Positions 41,344 through 49,578 of a stretch of 64,000 bases of DNA are shown in pieces. Positions within the stretch are counted from its first letter, which is position 1. Every line of letters begins with the position of its first letter. The DNA lies in the NCBI RefSeq assembly GCF_017315735.1, contig NZ_JAFLRK010000001.1, forward strand, positions 372,001 to 436,000. The letters run 5' to 3'. Both the position numbers and the translations under genes were made by a program. The notes beneath the pieces were generated by a model. That model searched no databases. It had not been told where the DNA came from and saw nothing but the letters and a program-made list of their open reading frames with translations. This DNA is from Paracoccus shandongensis. GTDB taxonomy: Bacteria > Pseudomonadota > Alphaproteobacteria > Rhodobacterales > Rhodobacteraceae.

Positions 41344-42339
41344 ATGAAAACCAGTTTTCTTGCAGCCGCCCTTGTGGCGGGCCTACCCTTTGCCGCCAGT
41401 GCGGCAATCATCGACAATGGAACGATCCAGATGGGTGTCGACACCCTAGGCCAGTTGAACGTTGGCGGTGGCAAGCCTTCGGCAGGTGGGGTCACCCCGA
41501 CCGGCCTGCGCTATATACCTACCAACTATGAGGCGACTGCGCCGGGGTGCCTTTGCGAAGGCTGGGGCGTGGGCATCGGCGACCCGGGCGCCACTGCTTT
41601 CGGTTATGCCAACAATGCTGCCGGAATCAGCAACCTGACCTCGGTGTCATTCACGAACACTGCATCGACCGCAACTTCGGTCGCGACGGTCGATGGAACC
41701 GGTCTGCGTGTCACGCATACCTTCACGCCCGCGGCAGAAACGGCCAACCTTTATCGCGTATCGGTCAAGATCGAAAATACCGGCGCGACGGACATTGCCG
41801 ATCTGCGCTATACCCGCACCTTCGACTGGGACGTCGAACCCACGTCCTTCAACGAATATGTCACGCATGTTGGAACGGGCACGACATCGACGCTGCTGTA
41901 TTCGAACAACAATGGTTTCGAAAACTCCAACCCGTTCGCTTTGCGCAGCCCGATCGGAGGTGTCGCGGCGAATACGGACTTCACGGACGCGGGTGCCTTC
42001 GACCACGGATCGAACTTCGACTTCGGCTTCGGCGAACTGAAAGCAGGCGAAGCTTACGACTTTGACATCTTCTATGGCGCCGCCGCCAATGAAACCATGG
42101 CCATCGCGGCCCTGAGCGCGGTCCAGGTCGAGCTTTACTCGCTGGGCCAGTCCATGTCTTCTGCCGGGGGTCCGGCCAACGACGACGTGACCTTCATGTT
42201 CGCCTTCAAGGGCGTGGGCGGTTCGATCGTGGTGCCGCCGGTCGATCCTGCCCCCGTTCCGGTGCCGGCTGCGGGCTTCCTGCTGCTGGGTGGCCTGGGT
42301 GCCATGGGCGCGTTGCGCCTGCGCCGCAAAAACGGCTAG
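41344..42339 (+). CDS. Exported protein with VPxxA-CTERM sorting signal
   Basis: A 331-aa protein with signal peptide MKTSFLAAALVAGLPFAASA and a C-terminal PVPVPAAGFLLLGGLGAMGAL followed by RLRRK, the three-part layout (motif, hydrophobic helix, basic tail) of VPxxA-CTERM exosortase substrates. The middle part is rich in Thr, Asn and Gly with beta-type composition and several aromatic residues; no enzyme motif is seen. GC content is lower than its neighbours. A terminator with T tail follows. Such proteins are sorted to the cell surface or biofilm matrix. No exosortase gene is in this window. Confidence 0.85.
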   Translation: MKTSFLAAALVAGLPFAASAAIIDNGTIQMGVDTLGQLNVGGGKPSAGGVTPTGLRYIPTNYEATAPGCLCEGWGVGIGDPGATAFGYANNAAGISNLTSVSFTNTASTATSVATVDGTGLRVTHTFTPAAETANLYRVSVKIENTGATDIADLRYTRTFDWDVEPTSFNEYVTHVGTGTTSTLLYSNNNGFENSNPFALRSPIGGVAANTDFTDAGAFDHGSNFDFGFGELKAGEAYDFDIFYGAAANETMAIAALSAVQVELYSLGQSMSSAGGPANDDVTFMFAFKGVGGSIVVPPVDPAPVPVPAAGFLLLGGLGAMGALRLRRKNG

Positions 42340-42365
42340 GAAAATCGCGCCATTACCGTTCAGAT

Positions 42366-42394
42366 AGCGGCGGCTGAAAGGCTGCCGCTTTTTA
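42366..42394 (+). terminator. Rho-independent terminator
   Basis: Stem AGCGGCGGC (42366-42374) and GCTGCCGCT (42381-42389) with one G-T pair and loop TGAAAG, followed by a T run, 27 nt after the stop of the CTERM gene. Confidence 0.9.
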
Positions 42395-42413
42395 TTGTCA
42401 GTGGAAAAAGATC

Positions 42414-42887
42414 ATGATTCGTTTCGACAGTGCTGCGCTTGGATTGGCAGGTCTCTTGCTGGCCGTGACAGGCGCACAGGCGCAGGAACCAGCCACATGC
42501 GATCCAGCGACCGACCGCTGCAGCGGCCTTGTCCGGCTGGTGGCCGAAGGGGACCAGACCTTTGCAACGGTCAGCCTTCAGGTCGGCAAATCGCGGGCGG
42601 ATGCAGTGCTGTTCGTCATTGCCCCGCTGGGCATCGCGGCCCGGCCAGGGGTTCGGATCGTCGCCAACCCCGGCGCGGTCGAGATCCCGCTGCCGCTGGA
42701 TGTGTGCTTTCCCGATGGCTGCCGCGCCTCGGCCGACTTGTCAGCCGAGCAACTGGCCCAGGTGACGGGCGCCCAGACCCTGTCGGTGCAATTCATTCCG
42801 TTTTCGTCGACCGAGACTGTTTCGGGCGAATTGGCCGTCGCCGATCTGATCGCGCCCTTGCGGCAGGCCGGGGTCAACCTGCCCTGA
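42414..42887 (+). CDS. IalB-like invasion-associated locus B family protein
   Basis: A 157-aa periplasmic protein with a signal peptide (to about residue 23). VSLQVGKSRADAVLFVIAPLGIAARPGVRI and LDVCFPDGC, with its cysteine pair, resemble the IalB domain. In Bartonella IalB affects erythrocyte entry, but the alphaproteobacterial relatives have no settled function. It lies 20 bp after a terminator and so has its own promoter. Confidence 0.72.
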   Translation: MIRFDSAALGLAGLLLAVTGAQAQEPATCDPATDRCSGLVRLVAEGDQTFATVSLQVGKSRADAVLFVIAPLGIAARPGVRIVANPGAVEIPLPLDVCFPDGCRASADLSAEQLAQVTGAQTLSVQFIPFSSTETVSGELAVADLIAPLRQAGVNLP

Positions 42888-43007
42888 TCCCGCAGGCGCC
42901 GGCAGAGAATCGCTGTCAGTGTGGAAACGCGTGACAGCATCCGGCAAAATCTTTAGGCCATTGTGCAAAGGGCCGTCACGTGCCCTGTAAACATTCGGGG
43001 ACGACAG

Positions 43008-43631
43008 ATGAGCATGTCAAGCAAGATCAACCGGCGCATGGCTCTGGCCGGAGGCGCTGCGGCCCTGGCCTTGGCAGGGTGCAGCAACGCGGTGGGCACC
43101 AATGCGGGCGCCGAACTGGATGCGCGCGTGGATGCCACGCACAACTATCTGATCCAGAACTATCCGTCCGCGCAGGCGCTGGTGCAGAACGCCAAGGGCG
43201 TCCTCTACATGCCCCTGATGACCGAGGCCGCGTTGGGCTTTGGCGGGGCCTACGGCCAGGGCGCGCTGCGGATCGGCGGAGCGACGGTGGATTACTATTC
43301 CGCCACCCGCGCGACCGTGGGCCTGCAGGCGGGCGCGCAGCAATATGCGCATGTGCTGATCTTCCAGACGGATGCGGCGCTTGCATCCTTCCGCGCCTCG
43401 CCCGGCTGGCTGGCGGGGGCCAATGCCTTCTACGCGATCCCGCAGGGCGGCATGGCGCTTGGGGCCGATACGATCACGGCGCAGCTGCCGGTCGTGGCGA
43501 TGATCTTCGGCCAGGCGGGGTTGATGGCGGGCGCGTCGATCGAGGGCACGAAATACACCCGCGTCATCCCGTCCGAGATCCCGACGCTGGGCTTTGGCGG
43601 CATGGGTCTGCCGCAGATGGGGCGGGGGTAA
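43008..43631 (+). CDS. SYLF-domain lipoprotein
   Basis: A 207-aa protein with a lipoprotein signal: MALAGGAAALALAGC with lipobox LAGC and Cys25 as acylation site. The rest matches the SYLF/Ysc84 lipid-binding family (QALVQNAKGVLYMPLMTEAALGFGGAYGQGAL). The ATG at 43008 follows GGGGA. Role unknown; the fold binds phosphoinositides or lipids in eukaryotes. A long terminator hairpin follows. Confidence 0.83.
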   Translation: MSMSSKINRRMALAGGAAALALAGCSNAVGTNAGAELDARVDATHNYLIQNYPSAQALVQNAKGVLYMPLMTEAALGFGGAYGQGALRIGGATVDYYSATRATVGLQAGAQQYAHVLIFQTDAALASFRASPGWLAGANAFYAIPQGGMALGADTITAQLPVVAMIFGQAGLMAGASIEGTKYTRVIPSEIPTLGFGGMGLPQMGRG

Positions 43632-43658
43632 GCCGCAACCCGCATTGATCGGCTAGCC

Positions 43659-43700
43659 GGGCGGGAAAAGGAAATGCGAGGAGCATTTCCCCCGCCCTTC
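43659..43700 (+). terminator. Terminator after SYLF lipoprotein gene
   Basis: Nested stems: outer GGGCGGG (43659-43665) with CCCGCCC (43691-43697), inner GGAAATGC (43670-43677) with GCATTTCC (43683-43690) and a 5-nt loop. Confidence 0.85.
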
Positions 43701-43743
43701 ACGCGACGGTGCAACCAGAAACGGTGACGCAAAGACCACGAAA

Positions 43744-43822
43744 GGCCAGCGCCCGACCCGAGGGGGGGTGCAAGCGCCCGCCTGGGGGCGGGGCGGGCGC
43801 TGGCCGGGCCTTTGAGGCCCGG
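43744..43822. repeat. GC-rich inverted repeats in a convergent gap
   Basis: A 12-bp perfect inverted repeat, GGCCAGCGCCCG (43744-43755) and CGGGCGCTGGCC (43794-43805), encloses a 38-nt G-rich loop and is followed by a smaller hairpin CCGGGCC-TTTGA-GGCCCGG (43804-43822). It looks like an extragenic palindromic element; no gene is present. Confidence 0.55.
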
Positions 43823-43848
43823 CGGTTCAGGTGGATAGGGCGCGACGT

Positions 43849-43870
43849 GGCGAAGGCGATGGCCTTCGCC
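43849..43870 (-). terminator. Terminator after GntR-family gene
   Basis: GGCGAAGGC (43849-43857), loop GATG, GCCTTCGCC (43862-43870), 4 bp downstream of the regulator stop on the minus strand. Confidence 0.7.
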
Positions 43871-43874
43871 AATC

Positions 43875-44522
43875 TCAGCCCGAGGTCAAATGCCGCAACC
43901 CATGCGTCACATCCGCGCGCACGGCCAGCCGCAGCGCCGGTTCGTCCCCCGCTCGCAGCGCGGCCAGGATCATGCGGTGGTGGCGCGGCGGCTCGTTCCG
44001 CTTTACCCGGCCATACAGCGCCCGCATCGTCGGGCCCAGTTGCAGCCAGATCGTTTCCAGCATCGCCAGCATCGCCGGGGCCTGCGCGCGCAAGTAAAGC
44101 ATCCGGTGGAATTCCAGGTTGCAGCGGATATAGCCGACCGCATCGTGGTTTTCCACGGCATCGGCGATGCGCGCGTTCATCTGCGCCAGCCGGTCGATCA
44201 GCGCGAAATGCGCGCGCGGCAAGGCACGGGCGGCCAGTTCCGGCTCGATCAGGGCACGAAGGGCCGCCAGTTCCTCGATCCGGTCGTCCGACAGCGCGGG
44301 CGTGGTGACGCGGCCGGATGCCGACAGGGTCAGCGCGCCCTCGGCCACCAGGCGGCGCACGGCCTCGCGCGCGGGGGTCATGGACAGGTTGTATTCGCGG
44401 GCGATGCCGCGCAGGGTCAGCGCCTTGCCGGGGGGCAGTTCGCCCAGCATGATCCGGCTGCGCAGGTTGCGATACAGCTTTTCATGGGCCGACGGGTCGG
44501 AAGGGCGAGCGGGGGCGTTCAT
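43875..44522 (-). CDS. GntR-family regulator with FCD domain
   Basis: A 215-aa transcription factor. Residues about 12-75 form the winged helix (LRGIAREYNLSMTPAREAVRRLVAEGALT), and the C-terminal helical FCD domain follows, with metal or ligand-binding histidines in EFHRMLYL and RHHRMIL. A perfect palindrome lies 8 bp upstream, probably its own operator. The target and effector are unknown. Alternative starts were not supported. Confidence 0.88.
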   Translation of the reverse strand: MNAPARPSDPSAHEKLYRNLRSRIMLGELPPGKALTLRGIAREYNLSMTPAREAVRRLVAEGALTLSASGRVTTPALSDDRIEELAALRALIEPELAARALPRAHFALIDRLAQMNARIADAVENHDAVGYIRCNLEFHRMLYLRAQAPAMLAMLETIWLQLGPTMRALYGRVKRNEPPRHHRMILAALRAGDEPALRLAVRADVTHGLRHLTSG

Positions 44523-44530
44523 GCTCCGGG

Positions 44531-44542
44531 TTGTGATCACAA
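44531..44542. promoter_or_regulatory. Palindromic operator upstream of GntR-family gene
   Basis: TTGTGATCACAA is a perfect 12-bp palindrome placed 8 bp before the regulator ATG. Sites of this type bind FadR-subfamily GntR proteins, so autoregulation is likely; binding is inferred. Confidence 0.65.
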
Positions 44543-44554
44543 AACCACGGCACG

Positions 44555-45253
44555 TCAATCCCCCGCCGGGTCGCGGAACTGCCAGGCCATCAGATCCGAC
44601 CCGTGCCGCCGCAGCCAGTCGCGGTGGCGTGCGTAATCCGGCATCAGCCCCGCCACCGCCGCCCAGAAGCGGGGCGAATGGTCCATGTGGCGCAGGTGCG
44701 CGACCTCGTGCGCCGCGACGTAATCCAGCACGGCGGGCGGGGCCATCGCCAGCCGCCAGGAAAACATCAGCCGCCCGTCGGATGTGCAACTGCCCCAGCG
44801 GGACCGCGTGTCGCGCAGCACGATGGCCGTGAAGGGTCGGCCAAGCGCCCCCGCATGGCGGTCGCAGGCCGCGCGCAGCTCTGCCATGGCGCGATGCTTG
44901 AGAAAGGCCTGCGCCACCGGACCCGCCGGGCGGCTGGCGGGCAGCAGCAGGGCATCGTCCGCAATGGCGGCGGCGCGGACGGCGGCGGGCACCAGCACCA
45001 GGGGCTCCCCGGCCACCGGCAGCGCAGCCCCATGCCGCACGATGCTGGGCGCGGGCCGCCGCTGCGCCGCTTGCAGCAGCCAGCCGGACTTGGCTTCCGC
45101 AAAGGCCGCCCCGTCGGACAGCGCCACATGGGCGGGCAGCGTCAGCACCACCGGCCCGCCGTCGCGCGGCACCCTCAGGGTCATGCGCCGCGCGCGTGCC
45201 GAGCGCCGCCAGGTGATCCGCATCCCGTTGCCGATGATGAACGCGCTGGCCAT
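44555..45253 (-). CDS. YgjP-type zinc metallopeptidase
   Basis: A 232-aa protein of the YgjP/M48-like (DUF45) family. The core is RSRWGSCTSDGRLMFSWRL followed by the HExxH-like zinc motif HEVAH and the downstream histidine in HMDHSPRFW. Function is poorly known; SprT-related proteins act on DNA-protein crosslinks, but that is not established for this family. The ATG at 45253 was kept; an internal ATG at residue 11 is possible. Confidence 0.82.
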   Translation of the reverse strand: MASAFIIGNGMRITWRRSARARRMTLRVPRDGGPVVLTLPAHVALSDGAAFAEAKSGWLLQAAQRRPAPSIVRHGAALPVAGEPLVLVPAAVRAAAIADDALLLPASRPAGPVAQAFLKHRAMAELRAACDRHAGALGRPFTAIVLRDTRSRWGSCTSDGRLMFSWRLAMAPPAVLDYVAAHEVAHLRHMDHSPRFWAAVAGLMPDYARHRDWLRRHGSDLMAWQFRDPAGD

Positions 45254-45365
45254 CCGCCTGCCCTTGCCCTGCCCTGCAATCCCTGTCAGAAAAGCCTTTG
45301 ACAGCCCCCGGCACCTGTGGCAGGGGGACCACCGATTTCCCTAAACACGGCGGAAGGAAAATGCC

Positions 45366-45680
45366 ATGCCCAAAGAGGAATGGGGCACGAAACGCCTGTG
45401 CCCGCACTGCGCGACGCGCTTTTACGACCTGCGCGCCAACCCGATGACCTGCCCCGCCTGCGGGAACACGTTCACGCTGGAAAGCCTGACCGATAGCCGC
45501 GGCAAGACGCTGGTCACCGAAAAGACCGCCGTTCGCGACGACGAAGACCTTGTCGATGACGAGGAGGAGTTGGGCGACGATGCCGGCGATCTGGACGATG
45601 ATCTGCTGGAGGAAGACGATGACGACGGCGACGTGTCGCTGGACGACATCGCGGATGTCGCCGACAACGACGAGGAATAA
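45366..45680 (+). CDS. FYDLN-acid zinc-ribbon protein (TIGR02300)
   Basis: A 104-aa protein with a zinc ribbon, C12 and C15 (LCPHC) and C29 and C32 (CPAC), around the FYDL motif, and an extremely acidic C-terminal half (Asp/Glu runs). This family is found across alphaproteobacteria; its role is unknown, possibly nucleic-acid or ribosome related. It is followed by a perfect terminator. Confidence 0.85.
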   Translation: MPKEEWGTKRLCPHCATRFYDLRANPMTCPACGNTFTLESLTDSRGKTLVTEKTAVRDDEDLVDDEEELGDDAGDLDDDLLEEDDDDGDVSLDDIADVADNDEE

Positions 45681-45682
45681 GG

Positions 45683-45711
45683 AAAAGGCCGGTCCCGGGA
45701 CCGGCCTTTTT
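45683..45711 (+). terminator. Rho-independent terminator
   Basis: AAAAGGCCGGTCCC joined directly to its complement GGGACCGGCCTTTT (45683-45710), a 28-nt perfect palindrome with a T run, 2 nt after the FYDLN gene stop. Confidence 0.92.
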
Positions 45712-45798
45712 CATGATGCGCCAGGGCAACCGCGCTGTTGTCCGGCCCCCCTGCCCGGTGGTATCAAAACCCCAGGGTCCGGGATGGGGACAAAGCCG

Positions 45799-46857
45799 AT
45801 GGCAACAGCGTTTCACAAGGCGGCAGCCCTGTTCCTGGCCGCCATCCTGGCAGGGGCTCCGGCCACTGAGGCCTGCACGCGCGCCGTCTATCTGGGCCCC
45901 GAGGGGCGCGTCCTGACCGGGCGCAGCTTCGACTGGAGCGCGCCGATCACCAGCAACCTTTGGGTCTTTCCGCGCGGCATGGAACGCGACGGCCGGGCCG
46001 GGCCGCGCTCGGTCGCCTGGACCTCGCGCTATGGCAGCTTGGTCGTGTCGGGCTATGACATCTCGACCGTGGACGGCCTGAACGAGGCCGGGCTGGCGGC
46101 CAACCTGCTGTGGCTGGCGGACGCCGAGTATCCCGGGGACGACGGCACCACCCCGCGCATGTCGCTGTCGATCTGGGCGCAATACTTCCTCGACAACTTC
46201 GCCACCGTGGCCGAGGCCGTGGATCACCTGCGCGCCAACCCGTTCGACGCCGTGACGGGCGAGGTTCCGGCCATGCCCGGGCGCATGACCACGGTGCACC
46301 TGTCGCTGTCGGACGCCACCGGCGACAGCGCCATCCTGGAATGGATCGACGGCGAGCTGATGATCCACCACGGGCGCGACCATCGGGTGATGACCAACGA
46401 GCCGCGCTACGAGGACCAGCTTGCCGTGCGCGCCTATTGGGACCGGGTGAACCCCCGCGAGTTCCTGCCGGGCACCAGCCGGGCCACCGACCGCTTCGTG
46501 CGCGCGTCCTTCTATATCGACGCCGTGCAGCAGTCGGCCGACCCGCGCATCGCCGCCGCCGCGACCATGAGCGTGATCCGCAACGCCTCGACCCCCTGGG
46601 GCATCAGCGTGCCGGGACAGCCGAACCTTGCCACCACCCGCTGGCGCGTCGTGGCCGACCAGACCGACCGGCTGTTCTATGCCGAATCCGCGTTGTCGCC
46701 GAACGTGTTCTGGGTGGACCTGAAGCGGCTCGACTTTTCGGAAGGCGCCCCGCCGATGAAGCTCGACCTTGGCGTGGACATGAGTCGCATCCTGTCGGGC
46801 GAGGTGTCGGGGCAGTTCGTGGCGGCCGATCCCTTCGGCTTTGAACCCGCCGAGTAG
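45799..46857 (+). CDS. Secreted linear-amide C-N hydrolase (choloylglycine hydrolase family)
   Basis: A 352-aa Ntn-type hydrolase. The signal peptide MATAFHKAAALFLAAILAGAPATEA is followed by C26, which after cleavage becomes the N-terminal nucleophile (CTRAVYLG), as in penicillin V acylase and bile-salt hydrolases. Other family features are GRSFDWSAP and NEAGLAANLLWL. It acts in the periplasm or outside the cell on a linear amide such as an acyl-homoserine lactone, penicillin or N-acyl amine; the substrate is not known. An alternative ATG at 45784 is also in frame. Confidence 0.88.
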   Translation: MATAFHKAAALFLAAILAGAPATEACTRAVYLGPEGRVLTGRSFDWSAPITSNLWVFPRGMERDGRAGPRSVAWTSRYGSLVVSGYDISTVDGLNEAGLAANLLWLADAEYPGDDGTTPRMSLSIWAQYFLDNFATVAEAVDHLRANPFDAVTGEVPAMPGRMTTVHLSLSDATGDSAILEWIDGELMIHHGRDHRVMTNEPRYEDQLAVRAYWDRVNPREFLPGTSRATDRFVRASFYIDAVQQSADPRIAAAATMSVIRNASTPWGISVPGQPNLATTRWRVVADQTDRLFYAESALSPNVFWVDLKRLDFSEGAPPMKLDLGVDMSRILSGEVSGQFVAADPFGFEPAE

Positions 46858-46937
46858 GGCGGAGAGGATCGGCGTGCAATCGCTGCCGCAGATCCTTGTC
46901 CGTCGGCCCTGCCAGCCCCGCCGGATCGGTCTGGAGC

Positions 46938-46966
46938 CATCCCGGCTGCGGCGCGCCGCCGGGATG
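46938..46966. terminator. Hairpin between converging genes
   Basis: CATCCCGGC (46938-46946) and GCCGGGATG (46958-46966) form a 9-bp perfect stem with a GC-rich loop that can itself pair. It can end transcription from both sides; T tails are missing. Confidence 0.5.
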
Positions 46967-46986
46967 CGTGGGGGGACAGGATCGGT

Positions 46987-49416
46987 TCACGCAGGCTGGT
47001 GAACGTCCGAAAGGTCGAAGGCCAGGATGCGGGATGCGGCGTCGCCCAGGCGGTCCTCGATGATCCCTTGTGCCGTGGAAAAGAAGAAATCCTCGTTCAG
47101 GACCAGTCTTTCGGCCGCCAGCCAAAGCTGCTGCGCCGATCCGCCCCATTTGGCGAACAGCACCTGCTTGCGGTCGTCCGAGGCGGAAAACTGGACCGCG
47201 CCGGTGGTGACGGCAAGGCTGCCCCGGTCAAGTTCCGCTTCGCCGATCTGGATGGCCCCGTCGCCCTTGCGGGACGTTTCGGCGTCCAGCAGGACCAGCC
47301 GGTTGTCGCCGCCGGCCAGGCCGCGCAGCCCGTCCAGAACCGCGCGGATCGCCCGCAGCTTGTTCACGCCCGCCACGCCGGCCATGATGTCCATGGCCAT
47401 GGCATCCAGCGTGGCCTTCAGATCCCTGGCCGTCGCCTGGCGCGTGATGGATCCGGTGATGGTCCATCCCGCGGCGGCAAGTGCTGCGTTGTAGGTCGTC
47501 CACCATGCCGTGCGGTCGGCCAGCCGGTCGGCTGCGGCATCGGCGGCGCGCTGCGCGAATTGGGTCGAATAAAGCACCGCCCGGCGCTGATCGGCCGTCA
47601 GGGCGTCGCCCAGGGCCATCACCTCGGCGCCATTCATGGCTGCGGTCGCCTGTTCCAGGTCACTGTCAAGCCTTTCGGTCCCGCCGTCGCCGCGCGGGCG
47701 GGGGCTTTCGGGCATCGTGTCCGCGATCCGGCGCAACCGGGCAACCGCGCGGTCGCCCGGCTGCGTTCCCGACGGGGCCGGACGGCGCTTCGGCCAGTCC
47801 TGATTGGCGCCGCGCGTATCGACATGCGTGAAGCCGGCATATCGTCCGATGCCGCCCCGGAAATCGCCTTCGTCGCGCATCCGGGCCAGGGCGTCGGCGA
47901 CCCGAGACGGCGCGATCCCGTCGGCGGTGATGTCGCAGGCGCGGAACTGCAGGTGCCAGGATTGCTCTGCCCCATTGATCGCCTTGTTGTATTCGCGGGT
48001 GCGATAGGCGCTGGTGATGCGGATCGGCGCGTCAAGCCGCGCCCGGAGCTTGTCCAGCACCTGCGCGGTGGGGATGATGTTGGCCCACAGGGTTTCCGGC
48101 GGGGCCGCGTTCAGGCCGCGCCCCTTGCCGTTTCCAAAATGGGCCGATCCCAGAAACAGGAACTCCCCGGGGTCGAAATGGACGATGCCAAAGGGCTTCA
48201 TGAAGTCGCGGAACCTGCGGACCACCGCGTCGGGCACGGCCAAGGCGCTGCCCTGGCCTCGGGCGGGGTGCAGCGCGGTTTCCGCAACATCCTCGCCCTC
48301 GTCGGCCAGGGTCAGCGGATCGGCGCCGTCATCGCGTCCAGGCGCCGCGTCCTGGCCCGGTTCAGGATCTTTTCCGGGAACGTCCGCCGCAGCATGGTCA
48401 CGGTCCTGGTCCGGGCCGTCCTCGGCCCCGGAGCGGGGCACCGTGAAGGGCCGCTGCCTTGCGAAGGCCGGATCCTGGGGTTGGGGCGTGAACAGGCCCG
48501 GCGTCTGCGTGGTGCCCGCCAGTTCCTCGGCCAGCTTGCGCTTCAGGGCGGTGTGGCTGCCGGTGAACGCGCCGCTGTCCCAGATGCGCAGCAGGGCGGT
48601 GGTGAAGGCGCCGTTCTGGTCGCCGTCGGCGGCCTCCTGGTCGTCTTCGCAGGCGCTGAACTGGATCACCGTCGCGTCAAGGGGCGTGACGGCCGAGGCG
48701 AGGATCGCCCGGTCCACATGCGGCAGATCGCGCGCGATGCGTTCGTAGAAGTCCCGGTTCTGATCCTCGACCGCGGCGGCCACCGCGCGGGGCAGGTTGC
48801 GCGGGCGGATCGGCGCGGCGGCCTCCATCGCCAGGGGCATGACCCCCTTGCGGGCCATCGTGCCGGAATGGCAGCAGTCCGCCACAACCGTGACGCGCAC
48901 CCCCTTCCGGAAGCCGGAACACAGGTGCCAGAATTCGTCGTCGATCATCTGGCTGTCGAACAGGCACAGCGTGCTGTCCATCAGGCCCTTGGGATTGGTC
49001 CTCTCGTCGCCGTTCATGTCGGTGATGCGTGATCCGTGGCCCGCGAAGGTGAACAGGAACTGGTCGCCCCCCTGCAGGTCGCGCGCGGCGCGGCGCATTC
49101 CTTCGATCACCGCCTCGCGGGTCGCGTCGGCCGTCAGCAGGATGTCGGCCTTGAAGCCTTCGGCACGGGCCAGGCCGCGCATGGCGAGGGCGTCGTTCTC
49201 GCAGCCATACAGCCTGCCGTCGTTGCCGGCGTAATGGCGCGGATCGAGGGCGTTCAGGCCGACATGCAGGGAATAGGCGCGGTTTTGATGCCCCGCCCGC
49301 ATGTGGGCGGTCTGCTGCAGGCTTTTCCAGGACGCGGACCGGGCGGGCTGCGGGCGGCGGGCGGTGATTTCCTTCACCTTCGTCAGGATCACGGACGCCA
49401 CCTTGGCGAAGGTCAA
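46987..49416 (-). CDS. Metacaspase-like protease fused to an M15-type zinc peptidase
   Basis: An 809-aa multidomain protein. Residues about 45-315 are a caspase-fold domain with catalytic His127 (FAGHGSR) and Cys182 (VADCCHSG). An acidic, Gly/Pro-rich linker covers about 330-395. Residues about 400-545 form an M15-family (D-Ala-D-Ala carboxypeptidase-like) domain, with probable zinc ligands H488 and D495 (SWHLQFRACDI) and H531 (THVDT). The remaining 260 residues have no recognised domain. No signal peptide. The start is an unusual TTG at 49416, with GGAG 7 nt upstream; an ATG at residue 39 is the alternative. It lies beside a transposase remnant and a toxin-antitoxin pair. A role in programmed proteolysis, cell-wall cleavage or defence is speculation. 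Confidence 0.87.
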   Translation of the reverse strand: MTFAKVASVILTKVKEITARRPQPARSASWKSLQQTAHMRAGHQNRAYSLHVGLNALDPRHYAGNDGRLYGCENDALAMRGLARAEGFKADILLTADATREAVIEGMRRAARDLQGGDQFLFTFAGHGSRITDMNGDERTNPKGLMDSTLCLFDSQMIDDEFWHLCSGFRKGVRVTVVADCCHSGTMARKGVMPLAMEAAAPIRPRNLPRAVAAAVEDQNRDFYERIARDLPHVDRAILASAVTPLDATVIQFSACEDDQEAADGDQNGAFTTALLRIWDSGAFTGSHTALKRKLAEELAGTTQTPGLFTPQPQDPAFARQRPFTVPRSGAEDGPDQDRDHAAADVPGKDPEPGQDAAPGRDDGADPLTLADEGEDVAETALHPARGQGSALAVPDAVVRRFRDFMKPFGIVHFDPGEFLFLGSAHFGNGKGRGLNAAPPETLWANIIPTAQVLDKLRARLDAPIRITSAYRTREYNKAINGAEQSWHLQFRACDITADGIAPSRVADALARMRDEGDFRGGIGRYAGFTHVDTRGANQDWPKRRPAPSGTQPGDRAVARLRRIADTMPESPRPRGDGGTERLDSDLEQATAAMNGAEVMALGDALTADQRRAVLYSTQFAQRAADAAADRLADRTAWWTTYNAALAAAGWTITGSITRQATARDLKATLDAMAMDIMAGVAGVNKLRAIRAVLDGLRGLAGGDNRLVLLDAETSRKGDGAIQIGEAELDRGSLAVTTGAVQFSASDDRKQVLFAKWGGSAQQLWLAAERLVLNEDFFFSTAQGIIEDRLGDAASRILAFDLSDVHQPA

Positions 49417-49469
49417 TGAACCGCTCCGGGTTTGCCGGAGGCTCCAACTCCTGAGTAGGATGGAGCATC

Positions 49470-49545
49470 ATGAGCAAGACCACGCACAAGTTTTCACTGA
49501 AGTGCGCGAACGCGCCGTGCGGCGGTCGTCCGGAAGATCGGGCGC
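49470..49545 (+). pseudogene. Remnant of an IS3-type transposase OrfA
   Basis: The frame from ATG 49470 gives MSKTTHKFS, and a shifted frame directly after gives FTEVRERAVRR; together these match the start of IS3-family OrfA proteins. The reading frame is broken by one base and the rest of the helix-turn-helix domain is lost, so it is a decayed fragment. Inverted repeats were not found. Confidence 0.6.
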
Positions 49546-49578
49546 CATCCGCTGCGCCCGGCCGCGGCCACCCCAATC

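Noticed and set aside
46858..46986. A gene in the gap after the Ntn hydrolase
   Set aside because: No frame with start, site and protein-like composition; the gap holds a hairpin only.
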